A DNA stretch of 64,000 nt, taken from Ophiobolus disseminans. Lineage: Eukaryota; Ascomycota; Dothideomycetes; Pleosporales; Phaeosphaeriaceae. The translations under genes were made by a program, and so were the position numbers. Below, in pieces: positions 44,186 to 55,756 of the stretch (position 1 is the stretch's first letter; each line of letters starts with the position of its first letter). Where the stretch lies: NCBI GenBank assembly GCA_010093685.1, contig MU006229.1:62001-126000 (forward strand), in the 5' to 3' direction. Under the pieces are notes generated by a model. The model saw only the letters and a list, made by a program, of their open reading frames with translations, had not been told where the DNA came from and did not search any database.

Positions 44186-45096
44186 CGTGGTCCGAAGGAA
44201 GGAGAAGGATGTAGGATTTGGGTGTTGATGAAGTAATGATTAGCGACACAAAGGCCATGGTGTGCCTTGGAATGTTTAGCGTATCTGAGAGTAACAGAGC
44301 TAAGGCACGAAAATTTTGCGAGTAAGTTTTCAAACTTTGGAAAATTAGCAATAGTTACCTACCATGGTTGAGAAGCACCCGAAGTCATGTGATTCTGGTG
44401 TCCTACCCAGTCATCTTTTGGACTTCGAGGCTAGCCCCTACTAATCTACAATGTGATGGAAGGAAAGATGCTGGAGGACTGTGAATCTATCTAGCTCCTG
44501 CTGTCGCAAACATACTCGTGAAGAGCGGTGCGAGGCTGCTGCCCAGGTGTGATTGTACGATTGCTGTCGGCTTAGCAGGATCACAATGACCTTGAGAGAT
44601 TCTAAGTGAGGGGGAATCTGATGAACTGTATGAATTCAATCACAACCACGACATGAGAATTGACTAGATCTAGGCGATCTCGTGTGAGATGTGTGCTGAG
44701 GCGCGGGTAAAGACTTGACTACCACGCGGAAGCCGCTATCGGTAGATGCTGTAGTGTGCCGCCGCTAGCCGCCGCCGACCGTTCTCCTCCGACCTTCACA
44801 CCTGGGCACTGTCAAGCTCCAGAACCGAGTACCCCTGTTCAAAACCAAACATATCAGATCAAATCTGCTAATGTCTAGGGAAGCTAATGTATCGTGCACC
44901 AGCCTGTGACTCTCAAGGCCCCAACATGCACTCGCTGTGCAATTAGTCAATTCCTTCTATTCCTCGCACTTCATGACTATCGCTCGCTCTTCCACTGCCA
45001 GCATTTCGATTTCACAATATGTGCGTATAAGTAGGGTTTGAGAGTTTGAACCTCGTTCCCCCGCCCACACACCATACCTTTTATCAACTCGCGAAA
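44186..45096. other. Divergent intergenic between F5 and F6, nothing recognised
   Basis: About 910 bp, AT-leaning, no coding frame. It separates divergently oriented paralogs F5 (-) and F6 (+). Confidence 0.4.
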
Positions 45097-46011
45097 ATGA
45101 CACAAGAAGAAGTTAGAACCACGAATAGTATCGACGATAGGGTCCAGGCTTACGGAAATCCCATACGACTCTTTTACTCTTTGCATCTTCAAAGTCATGA
45201 ACCGCTGGCTGTGGTCTTAGAAGTCCCGATCTCACTCAACGGCATCACACTCTGGTCAAAAACGCCCATCTACATCAAGGACCCGCATAGATTGGAAATT
45301 TGTCCAGTACAGGAACTCGGGCCCAAGTTCGTCAAAGGCTGGAATAGCTTGCCCACTGAGATGAAATGCGCAATCTTGGGATGGGCCTTGATTGAAGACG
45401 ATCCTATACCTGAGCCGTATTTATGGATAACGGATGTGTCGAGTAGCGGTGGGCACGGTAGTGAAGAAGGCGAATCTCTGAGCCCAAGGGATCACAACCG
45501 CTCGATCGACTACCACTACGAAAACTTGCTATCGCATCTACGCATGACTCCGGAGATCGCTACACTGGCTACTCGGGCTTTTTACGAATGAAATACGTTC
45601 AAACTGCGCGTTCTCACGATCAGATATGGTGATCCAGACCCGGAAAAAGTTGGGTCTCTCGCATATCCACCTCGCGCCTTGAACTGCTTCGTAAAGAGTA
45701 TAGTCGTTCACATTAGGACTGAGGCGTGTCACTGGCATCGCGTTCGAAGATTGGCAGATGGATACTATGGCTTTCCAACGCTACAGCACGTCACAATCGT
45801 CGTGGAGAACGGCTTGCAACGATGGCTTCATAATGACCACCCCACATCAGCTTGGAGAGCATTTAGACGAGCAGTTGGCAACGAACCGCTAGCGTTCAAG
45901 TGCCGTGGCGAGCTGCAGGTCATGGACGAAACCGAGATGATCTCACCGGAGATAGATAGCGCAGATGTCTTGCGCTTCTTGAAGAGAAGGGTAAGGTTCG
46001 AGGTAACTTGA
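45097..46011 (+). pseudogene. F-box-like paralog F6 with an in-frame TGA
   Basis: The frame from the ATG at 45097 to 46011 (about 305 codons) has one TGA at 45589-45591. N-terminal block VPISLNGITLWSKTPIYI and F-box-like motif FVKGWNSLPTEMKCAILGWA (about residues 85-105) precede LLSHLRMTPEIATLATRAFY. After the stop the same frame reads NTFKLRVLTIRYG, YPPRALNCFVKSIVVHI and RRLADGYYGFPTLQHVTIVV. Intact F9 has FYTSNTFAV at the same point, so the stop replaces one residue of the FYxxNTF block; CGA to TGA is one possible change. It could encode a 164-aa product keeping only the F-box-like half. Confidence 0.72.
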
Positions 46012-46265
46012 CCAATCAGTGTGAGTAGCGGCGATAAACACGAACTACGGGCATTTTGGTAGAAGAGCCTTTGCAATATACATTTCTGCGAACGGGTGAC
46101 GTGTAAATGACGGTCATCTTGAAGACTATTTATTCTCTGTAAAGTAGGGGAAAATCGATTTGCAAACGACGAATTCTAACATCCTGATGAGGTCCTAGAG
46201 TCTATGAGACAAAGCCGCTTCTCTACCCTCAACTGGGAATGTTATCCTGAGCGAGTGTTGGTGCG

Positions 46266-47221
46266 TTACCTCGTCACCCCTTGATACTGCGCCGATGAAG
46301 GAGGCGCTACGCCATATTCGATGTCTGATGCTTGTGGTCGAGCAGCTTGTGCCGCAAACCCCCTTGAATGGCCTCTCCCCCTCCGGTTGTTGTTCTTGTT
46401 CTTCCAAGCCCTTCCTGCAATGGGACCTAGACTGACCGGGTCCAACTTGTCGACAAAGAAGCCCAAAGCAATGTAAATCGCGACGACTACAAACTCTTCT
46501 AGCGTCGCCATGACAACTAGTACCACCACATTTCCTGTGACGATGTTGAAGAGGTGGCTGTGTAGGAAGACCGCGCACGCCGAGTAGATGAGGCGCACGA
46601 GAATGAACGGCAGTGCGAGTACGATAGCGAGGGAAACGCGACGTTCTTTCCGGGGTACACCCGAAACTCGCCCAATGGAAGCGCAGTAGACAAGTACAAT
46701 GCAAACATATGCGACAATGTAGAGTACGACACCAACTTTGCTGGTTGAGCTGATTGTGATCGTGCCATCCGGCTGTGCTTTGCTGGAGGTACCGCCGGCT
46801 ACGCCAAGGATAAGGCCGATGGAGATGAGTAGTTGGAGTAGGCGAAAGTGCCTGACCGTGAACCTTGGGCTGGACTTTGCATTGATGAAATCCACCCTGA
46901 CCTGATTAGCTAAGATAACATCAAGATTTGGCGATCGCCTACGTACAAACGACTCAACATCCCTAGCGTTGCGAGAAGAAGCGGAGACAGCCCGATCGAG
47001 TCGATAATGATGGTTGTCTGGATCAGACCGCTGGAGTGATCGCTGTGTGACAGGAATTGGCAGACTGCGCCGGCAATGCGGAAGATGCAGAGAATAAGCG
47101 TGTATATCCAGCCACTGCTACGCCGGAAACCATGACGGGCGCATATGAAGATGGAGAGAAGCGCGGCTGGAATGAAAAATACCATCTCGATGCCCGCGAC
47201 GACATCACGTGCGTGCTTCAT
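46266..47221 (-). CDS. DUF7702-type integral membrane protein
   Basis: Model complement(46266..46896, 46947..47221), 301 aa; the 50-bp intron (GTACGT..GTCAG) rejoins MLSRLVDFINAKSSPRF. Start MKHARDVVAGIEMVFFIP. About seven hydrophobic segments: 8-28, 41-60, 70-92, 110-128, 143-165, 180-205 and 220-245 (for example NVVVLVVMATLEEFVVVAIY). A hydrophilic tail with Asn/Arg repeats (KNKNNNRRGRGHSRG) follows. Seven-helix proteins of this size with the HGFRRSSGWIYTLILCIFR motif are common in ascomycetes and have no established function. It lies between F6 and the Zn2Cys6 gene. Confidence 0.8.
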
Positions 47222-47909
47222 GGTGGATGTTGTTGTAGATTGCGAAGTGTGGATGAAGCCTTGAAGTGTCTGAAGACGTGGATGGTTTGTACTTGTTCTC
47301 CATGTCGCATCTCGGTCTATATAGAGGATTATGAGCGGCTTCGCAACAACTCTGGTGCGACATTTTTGTCAATGTTGAGTCCTAAAGGAGTGGTATTGTT
47401 CACGCTGCTCGTCGAGTCCCGAAGGGGTAAGCACTTCGTTAGCGCCGGCAACGTCATCGTCGGCGTACTGTACTTCGTCCCATCTACACCGACATCGATT
47501 CGACTCAAGTATGAGTCGCGTCGCGCCCTTCTCGTATGACTTATGCGATGCTTCTTTGACTAACCAGTTCAATGTCGAGCCCGGTCTGCGCCCTTACTGG
47601 GTTTGTTGCGTGTCGCGTCGGTGACTCAGCGATCTTGTGTCAGGCACCGCGAAGCCTGACCACGAGGCCATCCAGTCACAGTTGCAGCTCTTAAGAAATA
47701 AGCATAGCTAAGCCACGACAAGCTTTTCGAACATGCGCCACGATGTGAGCAATGACGAAAATAGCTCATCGATAGCCGTCTGAACCGGTTGGAGTAGCGA
47801 TATATCGGGTAGGAAGGGGCGCCGTAAAGGATGAAGCTCAGAAAGGTACAATTTAGCGATTTCAAAACCAGGCGAAGTCAATCCTTTCACATCTGGAAGC
47901 CCCGAGACC
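47222..47909. promoter_or_regulatory. Divergent promoter between the DUF7702 gene and the Zn2Cys6 gene
   Basis: 688 bp without a credible gene. Short frames only. A divergent arrangement could let the regulator share control with the membrane protein (inference). Confidence 0.35.
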
Positions 47910-49606
47910 ATGGTTTATCGAGGCAGACCATCAGCTTCTTGTTTCGCGTGCCGTGCGCGGCGCATCAAGGTACAACCCCTGCCACACCAAGGTTGCTGCA
48001 TCCACTAACATCGGTTCGACGGCAGTGCGACAGGCTAAAACCGAAATGTACTCAATGCTCTCGCATGCACGTCGAGTGTCCAGGCTATCGCGATCCGCTG
48101 GACCAGAACTTTCGCGACGAGAGCGAGAGCGTTGTTAAACGAGCACAGAAGAGCTACAAAGCACTGGATGATAGCAAGGGTAAGAAGCCACCATGTCAAT
48201 GGGCTAAGGACGCTGCTCAGTCACCGTACATCAAGACACACCTTGTGCCGATGATTGATGAGGCTGAATATCTACCTATGGATCTGCTCGCGCTTGTGCA
48301 CTGGGCGCAACCTATCGAAGATGTTGCCGTTGCAAGTTTCATGTCATCATACGTACCTGGAAGCCACTTTGAATACCTTCCATTCATGTATGGACAAATG
48401 GCAAGTAGCACGGCACTCCATGCAACTGTATACGCAACATCCATGGCAGCACTGGCTCGAAGTAGTGGACAACTAGATCTGTTACCCTTGGCGCGTCGCT
48501 CCTACGTTTATGCGTTGTTGGAAACGAATGCGGCGCTTGCCAATCCGCTAGCAGCTGCCGAAGATGCAACACTTGTTTCGGTTCTCTTGCTTGGTCTCTT
48601 CGAAGCCATTGCGTGGTCTGGTTCTCGAACACCGGACAGCTGGGCGACGCATTCTCGGGGTGCTCTCGCGCTGATTAAACTGCGAGGGCCACAGCAGCTT
48701 GAGACGGAAGTGGGACGGCACCTATTTATCCAAGTCGCAAATATCGTTTCTGTGAATAGCATCCGACAAAAGTCACGATTGCCAGAAGAGCTGCTGGACC
48801 TCCTCGCTTTCTCCATACAGCAATGGGCAGACTGTCCTAAGTACCGACTGGCTTGGCTTACTGGAGAGGTGTCTGCTCTACGCGCAGATATCGACGAGGG
48901 TGGCATGACGGCCGAAGAAATTATTGATGCTGCGAAGCGCATAGACCAGCGGTACATTGCCTATGCCGATGGCCTCACCTACCTATGGCGTTACCAAGAA
49001 ATTGCCGTGGAGGGATACCATCAAGGAATCTATGGCAACAAGATCCACCAATATACTAGCCGTCGCGCAGCAGGGCTTTGGAACTCCTACCGAATGACGC
49101 GCATCCTATTGAACGAGCTCATACACGCTTACTCCGCATGCACATCTACCAAAGTTTGCGAGGTCCTCCAACAACAAGCGGTCGACAACATTCAGCAACT
49201 GACACAAGACATTTGCGCCAGCGTGCCGCAATTCACGATCCCCTATGAGTTTGCCGACATGATCAATTCGGGCTTTGCCTGCTCACAAGTTGGTTCTGTT
49301 ACATCATCTCTTACGCTGGTGTCGCCAAAGCCTCACGCTGCATCAGTTCTATTCCCACTATCGGTGATTCACAGCGCTAGTTTGGCGAATGCAAACGTAA
49401 GATCGTACGCGACCGAACGCCTGCAACATCTCGGAGGTGAATCCAACATACGGCGAACAGAGATATATACGACAGAAGATAGCGAGACTAGCGCGCTTCA
49501 CGGAGGGCTTCATATGCTCTTATCTTTCGTAATGGGATCGTGTTACGGTGGTCTTCCACTCATATTCGTCACGCCCTTCATGGAAGGCCTCAGAGAAATT
49601 GGATAA
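47910..49606 (+). CDS. Zn2Cys6 fungal-type transcription factor
   Basis: Model join(47910..47969, 48026..49606), 546 aa. Exon 1 encodes MVYRGRPSASCFACRARRIK; a 56-bp intron then joins CDRLKPKCTQCSRMHVECPG. The six Cys (residues 11, 14, 21, 28, 31, 38) have the canonical C-x2-C-x6-C-x6-C-x2-C-x6-C spacing. The intron falls at a common position within the cluster. The rest is helical, with WSGSRTPDSWATHSRGALAL and other features of the fungal-specific transcription factor domain (about 180-450). Target genes are unknown; the nearest candidate is the divergent membrane protein. The upstream extension of the single-exon frame lacks the first two Cys and is rejected. Confidence 0.9.
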
Positions 49607-49819
49607 AACTTCAGTATAAGAACATGGCACTACTGCTCACTGTCAATGGGTGAGAAATTTGTAGTATTAGACTGTGGGAAAGAGAGGCTATATACGGAGA
49701 AAAGACTGGCTGCCAAGACGCTAGCCGCGGGAGATCACGTGCGGGGTATACACCACTGACACTCACCTTGACATTCTTCGGCCATGCATACATACTGTTA
49801 CACCAAGGCTTTACTGAAC

Positions 49820-50754
49820 ATGGATTTCGATGAGTTCTTCTCCTACCCCGCTGCTTCCACCGATTATATCGAGGAAAAACCGTCTCTCGATCTGCCTTAC
49901 CGACTGTGTACGCCAATGCGTCTTGACGTGCCGCACCATGCGAAAGAAGTGTTCTCACCTTCCCCGATAATCATAAATAATGTGGTTGTCTGGTCGGCTA
50001 CATCAATCCGTATCCTCGGCAACGGTTCGGGAAAAGACTGGCCGATCATGTTGAAGTCTGCTGCAAGCCTTGGTCCGTCTTTCGTACGAGGCTGGGCGAA
50101 ACTACCCGGCGAAATCAAAGAAAACATAGTATCGTTTAACCTCGTTTCGGACGAACCGGAATATCATGATCACCATTCATTGAACCGAACCCTGGACCGA
50201 GCCTTGCTTCATCTCCTTCACTCAACGCCAGAAATTGCTGGAATTTCGCACGACGTATACTACAAATATAACGTCTTTCGTCTCTACCCGCGTCATGATA
50301 TATCAGGCCCAATATCGCTCCCTCCGCCGAGCTTTCTCAAGTACCCAACGCATCCGTCAATGGACTCATTCGCTCAGTGCAGTGGGTGAGCGAGCTGAAG
50401 GACTATGCGTGGGAGTTTCTTACTCGACTGGCTCAAGGGAGATATGGTTTCCAGAACCTACGCCATCTCGAGATCATCTTCTCTGTTCGCCGTGCTGGAT
50501 TTGTCTATGAATCTAATCTCGGTGGCTTTCTCACGGACAGTATTGCTAGTGGGTTGAGGTTTGGTTGTGAGGGTAGTCTTGAAGTAATTGAAGAGTCCGA
50601 CTTGGACTGGAGGGTTTACGACCTTGATAGGGAGAATCGAGAGGAGCATCTGGAGAACGTAGCACCATTGAAGTGGATGGAGGCCTTGCTCAAGAGGAGC
50701 GTACACTTTGGTTGCAGCAAGACAAAGCGTGGAGTGGTCGCTGATGCAATATAG
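49820..50754 (+). pseudogene. F-box-like paralog F7, 1-bp frameshift
   Basis: The first frame from the ATG at 49820 (MDFDEFFSYPA) runs through PIIINNVVVWSATSIRI, FVRGWAKLPGEIKENIVSFN (about residues 88-107), LLHSTPEIAGISHDVYYKYN and SFLKYPTHPS. It stops at 50387-50389. The next block, SVNGLIRSVQWVSELKDYAW, is in the -1 frame from about 50350 and continues to the stop at 50754 with GRYGFQNLRHLEIIFSV and HFGCSKTKRGVVADAI. Paralogs read YPPRAVNVFIRSIVV without a gap here, so a 1-bp deletion is the simplest cause. No intron spans such a short junction. Confidence 0.7.
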
Positions 50755-51138
50755 TAGTTAGGTCACTCGACCAATTCTACTTATATCCCGTGCGTTGGAC
50801 TGATATGCAAGGTGCTACTTGGTTGTGCAAATAGCTGTGGTCCAGCAATACCTATAGTATCTGTACAATGGTTGCCGTATCTCTACATTTGGTTTCCAGT
50901 ACAGAGTATAATGATCAAGGCGAAGAGTGATATTAGATCTGAGGGTGAAAGGGCTTTACCCTAGCGCGCGCGAGGAGCAACAATTGGCGCCAGTGTGCAG
51001 TAGTCCCGCTACCCAGGTACACCCAGAAGCATTTACCCTCTCCTAACAAATTCTTCTCACGATCGACTCAACGCCAACGTGGACCCCATCGATACCTCAA
51101 CTCCCCATCACACTTTTAAAATGCCACGGTAGTTCGCT
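50755..51138. other. Intergenic between F7 and F8
   Basis: 384 bp, no coding frame or RNA gene recognised; presumably the F8 promoter. Confidence 0.4.
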
Positions 51139-52022
51139 ATGACGTCCTCCGATGCCTCCCCTCCGGCATCACCGGCTACACCCGACGCTCAGGCCTATCG
51201 ACTTCACACGCCTATGAGCATTATCCCCGATGTCGGATCCGTGCGGGTGGTCTCGTCACCCAGACCATTCATGATCAACGGTATCAAAGTATGGTCGTCC
51301 GCACCAATACACATAGACGGGGTCAAAGAGAAATACCAGGTCAATATTGCTCCAGAAGACGGACTGGGTAGTGAGTTTGTTAATGGATGGTCCAAGTTGC
51401 CGAATGAGCTAAAGACTCGCATTCTGGCTTACAACATATCGCATCCAGAGTCAATCGACTTCTACTTTCTTTTAGAGAAGACCATTACGACGTGACAAGC
51501 TTTGGGCACCATCTCAGATCTACCCCGGAAATAGCGAGCTTTGCACGCGAACTTTACTACGCACGAAACACCTTCATATTGCAAACCCACCATTGGTCGT
51601 TTACCGGACAGCCTCACCAGCGAAACGAACACTACATCGCATATCCGCCACGAGCTGTCAACGTCTTCATTCGGTCAATCGTCGTAAAGGTATCCTTTTT
51701 GAGAATGGACCTAGCACACGTACGTCGGCTCGCCGATGGTGAGTTTGGATTCGAAAACCTCCGTCAAATCATCGTCCTCATTGAGTCGCTTCATTCACGG
51801 CTCACACCACAAGATGAACCAATGATCGCAGAAGGGCGGCGCAACCCTGTCCGGTTCGGATGCGAGGGTCGCTTTGAGGTTTCTGAATACGACCCTAACG
51901 ACAATGAGAAACAAGAGCAAAATCTATTGGAGATTCAGGAGCACATGAAGCCGGTATTCATCCATGGATGTAACAAGACGAAGCGAAGCGTGGTCGCAAC
52001 GCAAGAGGCCCAGCGCAAGTAG
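51139..52022 (+). pseudogene. F-box-like paralog F8, 1-bp frameshift
   Basis: The frame from the ATG at 51139 (MTSSDASPPASPATPDAQAY) covers RPFMINGIKVWSSAPIHI and FVNGWSKLPNELKTRILAYN (about residues 80-99) and ends at a TGA at 51493-51495. The -1 frame, usable from about 51470, gives REDHYDVTSFGHHLRSTPEI, then ASFARELYYARNTFIL, YPPRAVNVFIRSIVVKV and RRLADGEFGFENLRQIIVLI, to 52022. A TTTTAG acceptor-like site sits at the junction, but the only nearby GT would give a 26-bp intron. A 1-bp deletion is therefore preferred. Closest relatives are F6 and F7, arranged in tandem on the same strand. Confidence 0.7.
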
Positions 52023-52519
52023 GGCTCTATCAGGAAGAGCTCCACGAGACACTAAGATTTCAAGAAGGTTACATATGGGATGATAGATTCCAAAGTGAGA
52101 AAAGTATGAGAATCATGGATGGCGTTTCGTCCCAGTATAATTTCCAAGATCGACCGAATGTTTTTGCCGTGTTCTGAACTGAACTGAGTTTAATTCGCCT
52201 GCCGCTACCAGTGTTGATAATCCAAGCTTTCTGCAAGTTTGAGTAAACGTTCCACTTGTTAACGGTTGGGTAGAGACTGCGTGTGCATCAAGACATAGAA
52301 AGCTTAGAGTGTATGCGTTGTCCTCAGCAACTCACAGTAAAATCAGTTAGCGTAGGCTTGGAAGTGCCGAGGGCAGGTGCGGGCTAAAAGCTAAATCCCT
52401 CTCTCCTACATCTAGCATCCCTCACTCTGTAACCCACCCACATATCAACCTCCTCTTCGTGATCGATACAAGTCTTCAACTCACCAGCAACCTCCTCTAT
52501 CATCTTGCAATCCTCGACC
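52023..52519. other. Intergenic between F8 and F9
   Basis: 497 bp; the last 120 bp before the F9 start are pyrimidine-rich (promoter/leader). No gene seen. Confidence 0.4.
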
Positions 52520-53434
52520 ATGGATGCGCTATATCACGCCAACCTTCCCGCGCCCGCCGCCCGATGCTGCTTTGGTAGCCCAAAAGTCTCGGCATGCTCG
52601 GATCCCTTCTCCACAGCTGCTCTAGGCACGACTGAAACCTTGCCTTTGCGCATCACTACACCGCTGAAGCTCCCGGAGGGAGCATGGGTGTGGCTTGTCT
52701 CGCCATCGCCGGTGAAGGTCATCGCCAGCAAGTCTGGCGCTGTCGCTCAACTCACGTGCCACACGCCGGTACTTTTCACGGCTCAAACCGAAACGTGGAT
52801 AACGCCAACTGATCCTCTCGATCACGCATTTACAAACGGCTGGGCAAAGATTCCGGATGAGCTAAGACTCCAAATTATTGGTGAAACCCTCACATATCCA
52901 CACCCGATAGATTCCCGCCATAGCTTTCCATTCACAGCACTGCCTCAGCTGATGCACCACCTTCGGATAATGCCCGAGGTTGCTGCGCTTGCGACACAGA
53001 TCTTTTACACGTCGAATACATTTGCTGTGTGTAGCAGTCGCATAGCGTTTAGATGCCCCAAACCCGCTGTCAACAACCTAGTGCGGCGGCTTGAGTTTGA
53101 GCTACGGTTGCGTTGTCGTAGAGGCTGGCAGCAATTGATCAAGCTAGCAAATGGCAACTACGGCTTTTCAAATCTGCGAAGCGTGCACGTGGTTCTCGAC
53201 TTGAACGACGTCGCATACGAAGTAGACCACACGCCTAACTTTGGGGAAGTCAGGGCTCGGCTAGACATTCGATGGCCTGGAGAGATAAATTTCAAATGCA
53301 AGGGCAAGATTGTGCTTAGAGATAGGGGACCGCTTAGTGCACGTAGATCGAATTTCAACCCTACTGCCCTGGAGGTTGAAACTACCCGGCTTGCGTTTGA
53401 GGCGCTGTTGGAGCGTAAAATCACTTTTGGGTAG
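52520..53434 (+). CDS. F-box-like protein F9 (intact)
   Basis: Single-exon 304-aa frame from the ATG at 52520 in CCATGG context (MDALYHANLPAPAARCCFGS). F-box-like motif: FTNGWAKIPDELRLQIIGET, about residues 110-130. LMHHLRIMPEVAALATQIFY, TSNTFAV, PKPAVNNLVRRLEFELRL and LANGNYGFSNLRSVHVVLDL follow, collinear with the broken F6-F8. The end is AFEALLERKITFG. This is the reference copy that shows F6, F7 and F8 each lost their frame at a single site. It is the last of a same-strand tandem series F6-F9. Confidence 0.75.
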   Translation: MDALYHANLPAPAARCCFGSPKVSACSDPFSTAALGTTETLPLRITTPLKLPEGAWVWLVSPSPVKVIASKSGAVAQLTCHTPVLFTAQTETWITPTDPLDHAFTNGWAKIPDELRLQIIGETLTYPHPIDSRHSFPFTALPQLMHHLRIMPEVAALATQIFYTSNTFAVCSSRIAFRCPKPAVNNLVRRLEFELRLRCRRGWQQLIKLANGNYGFSNLRSVHVVLDLNDVAYEVDHTPNFGEVRARLDIRWPGEINFKCKGKIVLRDRGPLSARRSNFNPTALEVETTRLAFEALLERKITFG

Positions 53435-53758
53435 GATCCCGTAGGGGAATCGTCAATTCGGAGCATTTGAACAAGCGCAGAAGTTGGAACTGTTAAGGAG
53501 AACGCAGATGGTGAGAAACAACGTCAACTCTATTTCAGGTGAATTTTTGGTACGGCGTCTGCTAAGAATGACAATGAACATAGGAGTTCGCTAGAAACAT
53601 GCTTGTAATTTACGTATTCATGTTACTGCTAAGACTAAAAACTTTCTATAACCTAGCAATTCTATTGCCCTAATATACGCCGTTCAGATCACCGTGAAGA
53701 TACCCGGGCCCTATTTTTCCCACACTCCGACCATCACCACTTACACGCTAACTACTGC

Positions 53759-54496
53759 CTAACAAACAACTTCTCTGCCTCCTGCTTGAGCAACAGCGAG
53801 CAAATAATTATTGCACTCTGAAAATCCTTTCCCATTAGGCGCGCAACGATAGGCCCTAACTTCCACCTTTACTGATTTCGCTACAATACTGAACTTCTCG
53901 CCCTTCAAGGTCCACTGGATGTTAAAAAGCGGCCGATTCAGAAGGTCCGCCAAGTTGCGTGGATGGAAACCTCTAATCAGGCATTTTGGGCGGTCCGGGT
54001 GCAAGATGAGGTGCAGTTCATCTGGCTGGAAATGATCCATCCACTTTGCCGTTCCACGTCGAAGAAGAAAGCGCCAGTCTGAATTGACTACGGGACAGGG
54101 TGACTTCCACGGTTCTTTAACAAAGGAGCTATAGACTAAGACGCACAGATTGAGAATTATCTTGCGAACCCAATGTGCAACACCTGGGTTGGGGTATGCG
54201 AAGCTTGAATTTGCAAGACCGGTTTCGTGATACATGTGCTTGTTGCGGAGGGGCTTGAGCAGGCATGTGTTCCTGGAGTAATACATCTCTTGTGCAAGCA
54301 CAGCCAGGTGCTTGTTTGTAAGTGCGATCTTTAGAAGAGTTGTACGGTTTTGGTCGTGGTCTTTTCGCGTGATGTGTTTATCAAAAAGGAGACAGTATCC
54401 GAGGATCTCGAGCTCAATCTCGGCGGGGAGATCTGCCCATGATCGTGGTAGATGGGTAGGGGATAGCGTTGAAACCATACTCACGATTGCAAGCAT
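53759..54496 (-). CDS. F-box-like protein F10 (intact)
   Basis: Single-exon 245-aa frame (start MLAIVSMVSTLSPTHLP). F-box-like motif: SWADLPAEIELEILGYCLLF, about residues 19-38. LAVLAQEMYYSRNTCLLKPL, SFAYPNPGVAHWVRKIILNL and VEVRAYRCAPNGKGFSECNN follow. The YPxPxxxxWVRK block groups it with F3/F4 rather than with F6-F9. It converges with F9, 3' ends about 320 bp apart. Confidence 0.7.
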   Translation of the reverse strand: MLAIVSMVSTLSPTHLPRSWADLPAEIELEILGYCLLFDKHITRKDHDQNRTTLLKIALTNKHLAVLAQEMYYSRNTCLLKPLRNKHMYHETGLANSSFAYPNPGVAHWVRKIILNLCVLVYSSFVKEPWKSPCPVVNSDWRFLLRRGTAKWMDHFQPDELHLILHPDRPKCLIRGFHPRNLADLLNRPLFNIQWTLKGEKFSIVAKSVKVEVRAYRCAPNGKGFSECNNYLLAVAQAGGREVVC

Positions 54497-54981
54497 TTAT
54501 CTCAGTGGTTGAAACGGTGCTCGAAATGTTGTAGTTGATGTGAGTGAAGCAACAAGGATGAAGGGCGAAGGCGTGGTTGTACCCGATAAGAAGTTGTTGA
54601 GGGATGAACCCCGAGTGATTTATATTGCAGAAGAAAGGGCGAATATGTGGTGATTGTGCCCGCATTTCCGTCGTAACTCTCTTTCACCAGCCCAAAACCT
54701 TGATTCACTCATTCTCAAGACTCGTCTTTCCCTTTATACATTGTGAATACACTTAAGAACGCCCCCTTATAGCGTTTGAAGAGGTCCTAAATACTTTGAA
54801 GCGATCATCTCAGGGTTTGTAAGAATCATTATACGTGTTCGAAATGAGGCTGTCACAGTTAAGACACGCCTTCCACGTATGGAATCATCGCACCAGGGTC
54901 TCGAGGACCCCTCCAAATGCGTCGTCCGAGTGAGTGAATCGTTCAAACTACTCTCTACCCTCCCTCCCCCTCCCAGCCTCC
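54497..54981. other. Intergenic, nothing recognised
   Basis: 485 bp between F10 and rhaM. Short frames only. Confidence 0.4.
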
Positions 54982-55407
54982 CTATTCAACATAAAACACC
55001 TCCTCCGTTCGTCCCCACCACCCTGGCCCATCCTTGCTCCCCACCGCCCCCTCCACCGGACTCTCCTGCATCCCATCCGTCATGCGCCACCACGCCTGCA
55101 CCTTCTCATTCGCCGCCATCCTTGCCATGTCCTCGTCAAACGCATTGCCCACGTACTTAAACGACGCGAAAAGCGTGGGTCGAGGCTCCATTGACAGGAA
55201 TATCGAATCTGTGAAGCGGCATGTCAGATGGTATGGATAAGAATGGGTGTTACGTGGATACGTACAGTCCCTAACATTCGAATCCCGAATCTGCTCCAGA
55301 ACTTCGGGCCAGACCGCTGCGTGGCACTTTTTGTACTCGTCGATGCATTCCGGGCGGAGGTAGAGCCATTGGCCGATGCGCCGCGGGCCTTGGTTTGATG
55401 ATGCCAT
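54982..55407 (-). CDS. rhaM: L-rhamnose mutarotase
   Basis: Model complement(54982..55208, 55266..55407), 122 aa from MASSNQGPRRIGQWLYLRPE; an upstream in-frame ATG at 55449 would add 14 residues. The 57-bp intron rejoins NVRDYSIFLSMEPRPTLFAS. The family signature is complete: YKKCHAAVWPEVLEQI (with the catalytic His), FKYVGNAFDEDMARMA, VQAWWRMTDGMQESP. The enzyme interconverts alpha and beta anomers of L-rhamnose, feeding its catabolism. It is followed upstream, on the same strand, by a sugar-acid type MFS permease, a likely functional pair. Confidence 0.9.
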   Translation of the reverse strand: MASSNQGPRRIGQWLYLRPECIDEYKKCHAAVWPEVLEQIRDSNVRDCTYPRNTHSYPYHLTCRFTDSIFLSMEPRPTLFASFKYVGNAFDEDMARMAANEKVQAWWRMTDGMQESPVEGAVGSKDGPGWWGRTEEVFYVE

Positions 55408-55756
55408 TTGTGTTGTGGTGTGGGTGTTTGCTGTTGTTTGAGAGGTCACTTTGGTGATGTTCGGGTTGGATGCGGGATGCGCTAGATGGAGGGGAGCTGT
55501 GTTCGGTGCGAGGTACGCCGAGCGGGAGGATTGGGGCCGAAGTGTGGGGAAAGTGGAGTTGCTGTGCGAGGTTTTCGAGATTTGGCTTGGACGGGTAGTT
55601 CGGATTTTCTGGTGGCTGATTGTACAAAGGTTTGATTGTAATGTCAGATTGCGAGATGCGTAATAACACTTTAAATATCATAGATGATAGAAACTTGGTA
55701 TTAAGACGATCTATAGTAATGCCTATCACTCTACTCCATTCCGTCTCCTCTATCTT

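Noticed and set aside
53158..53466. Minus-strand frame inside F9
   Set aside because: Shadow of the F9 coding frame.
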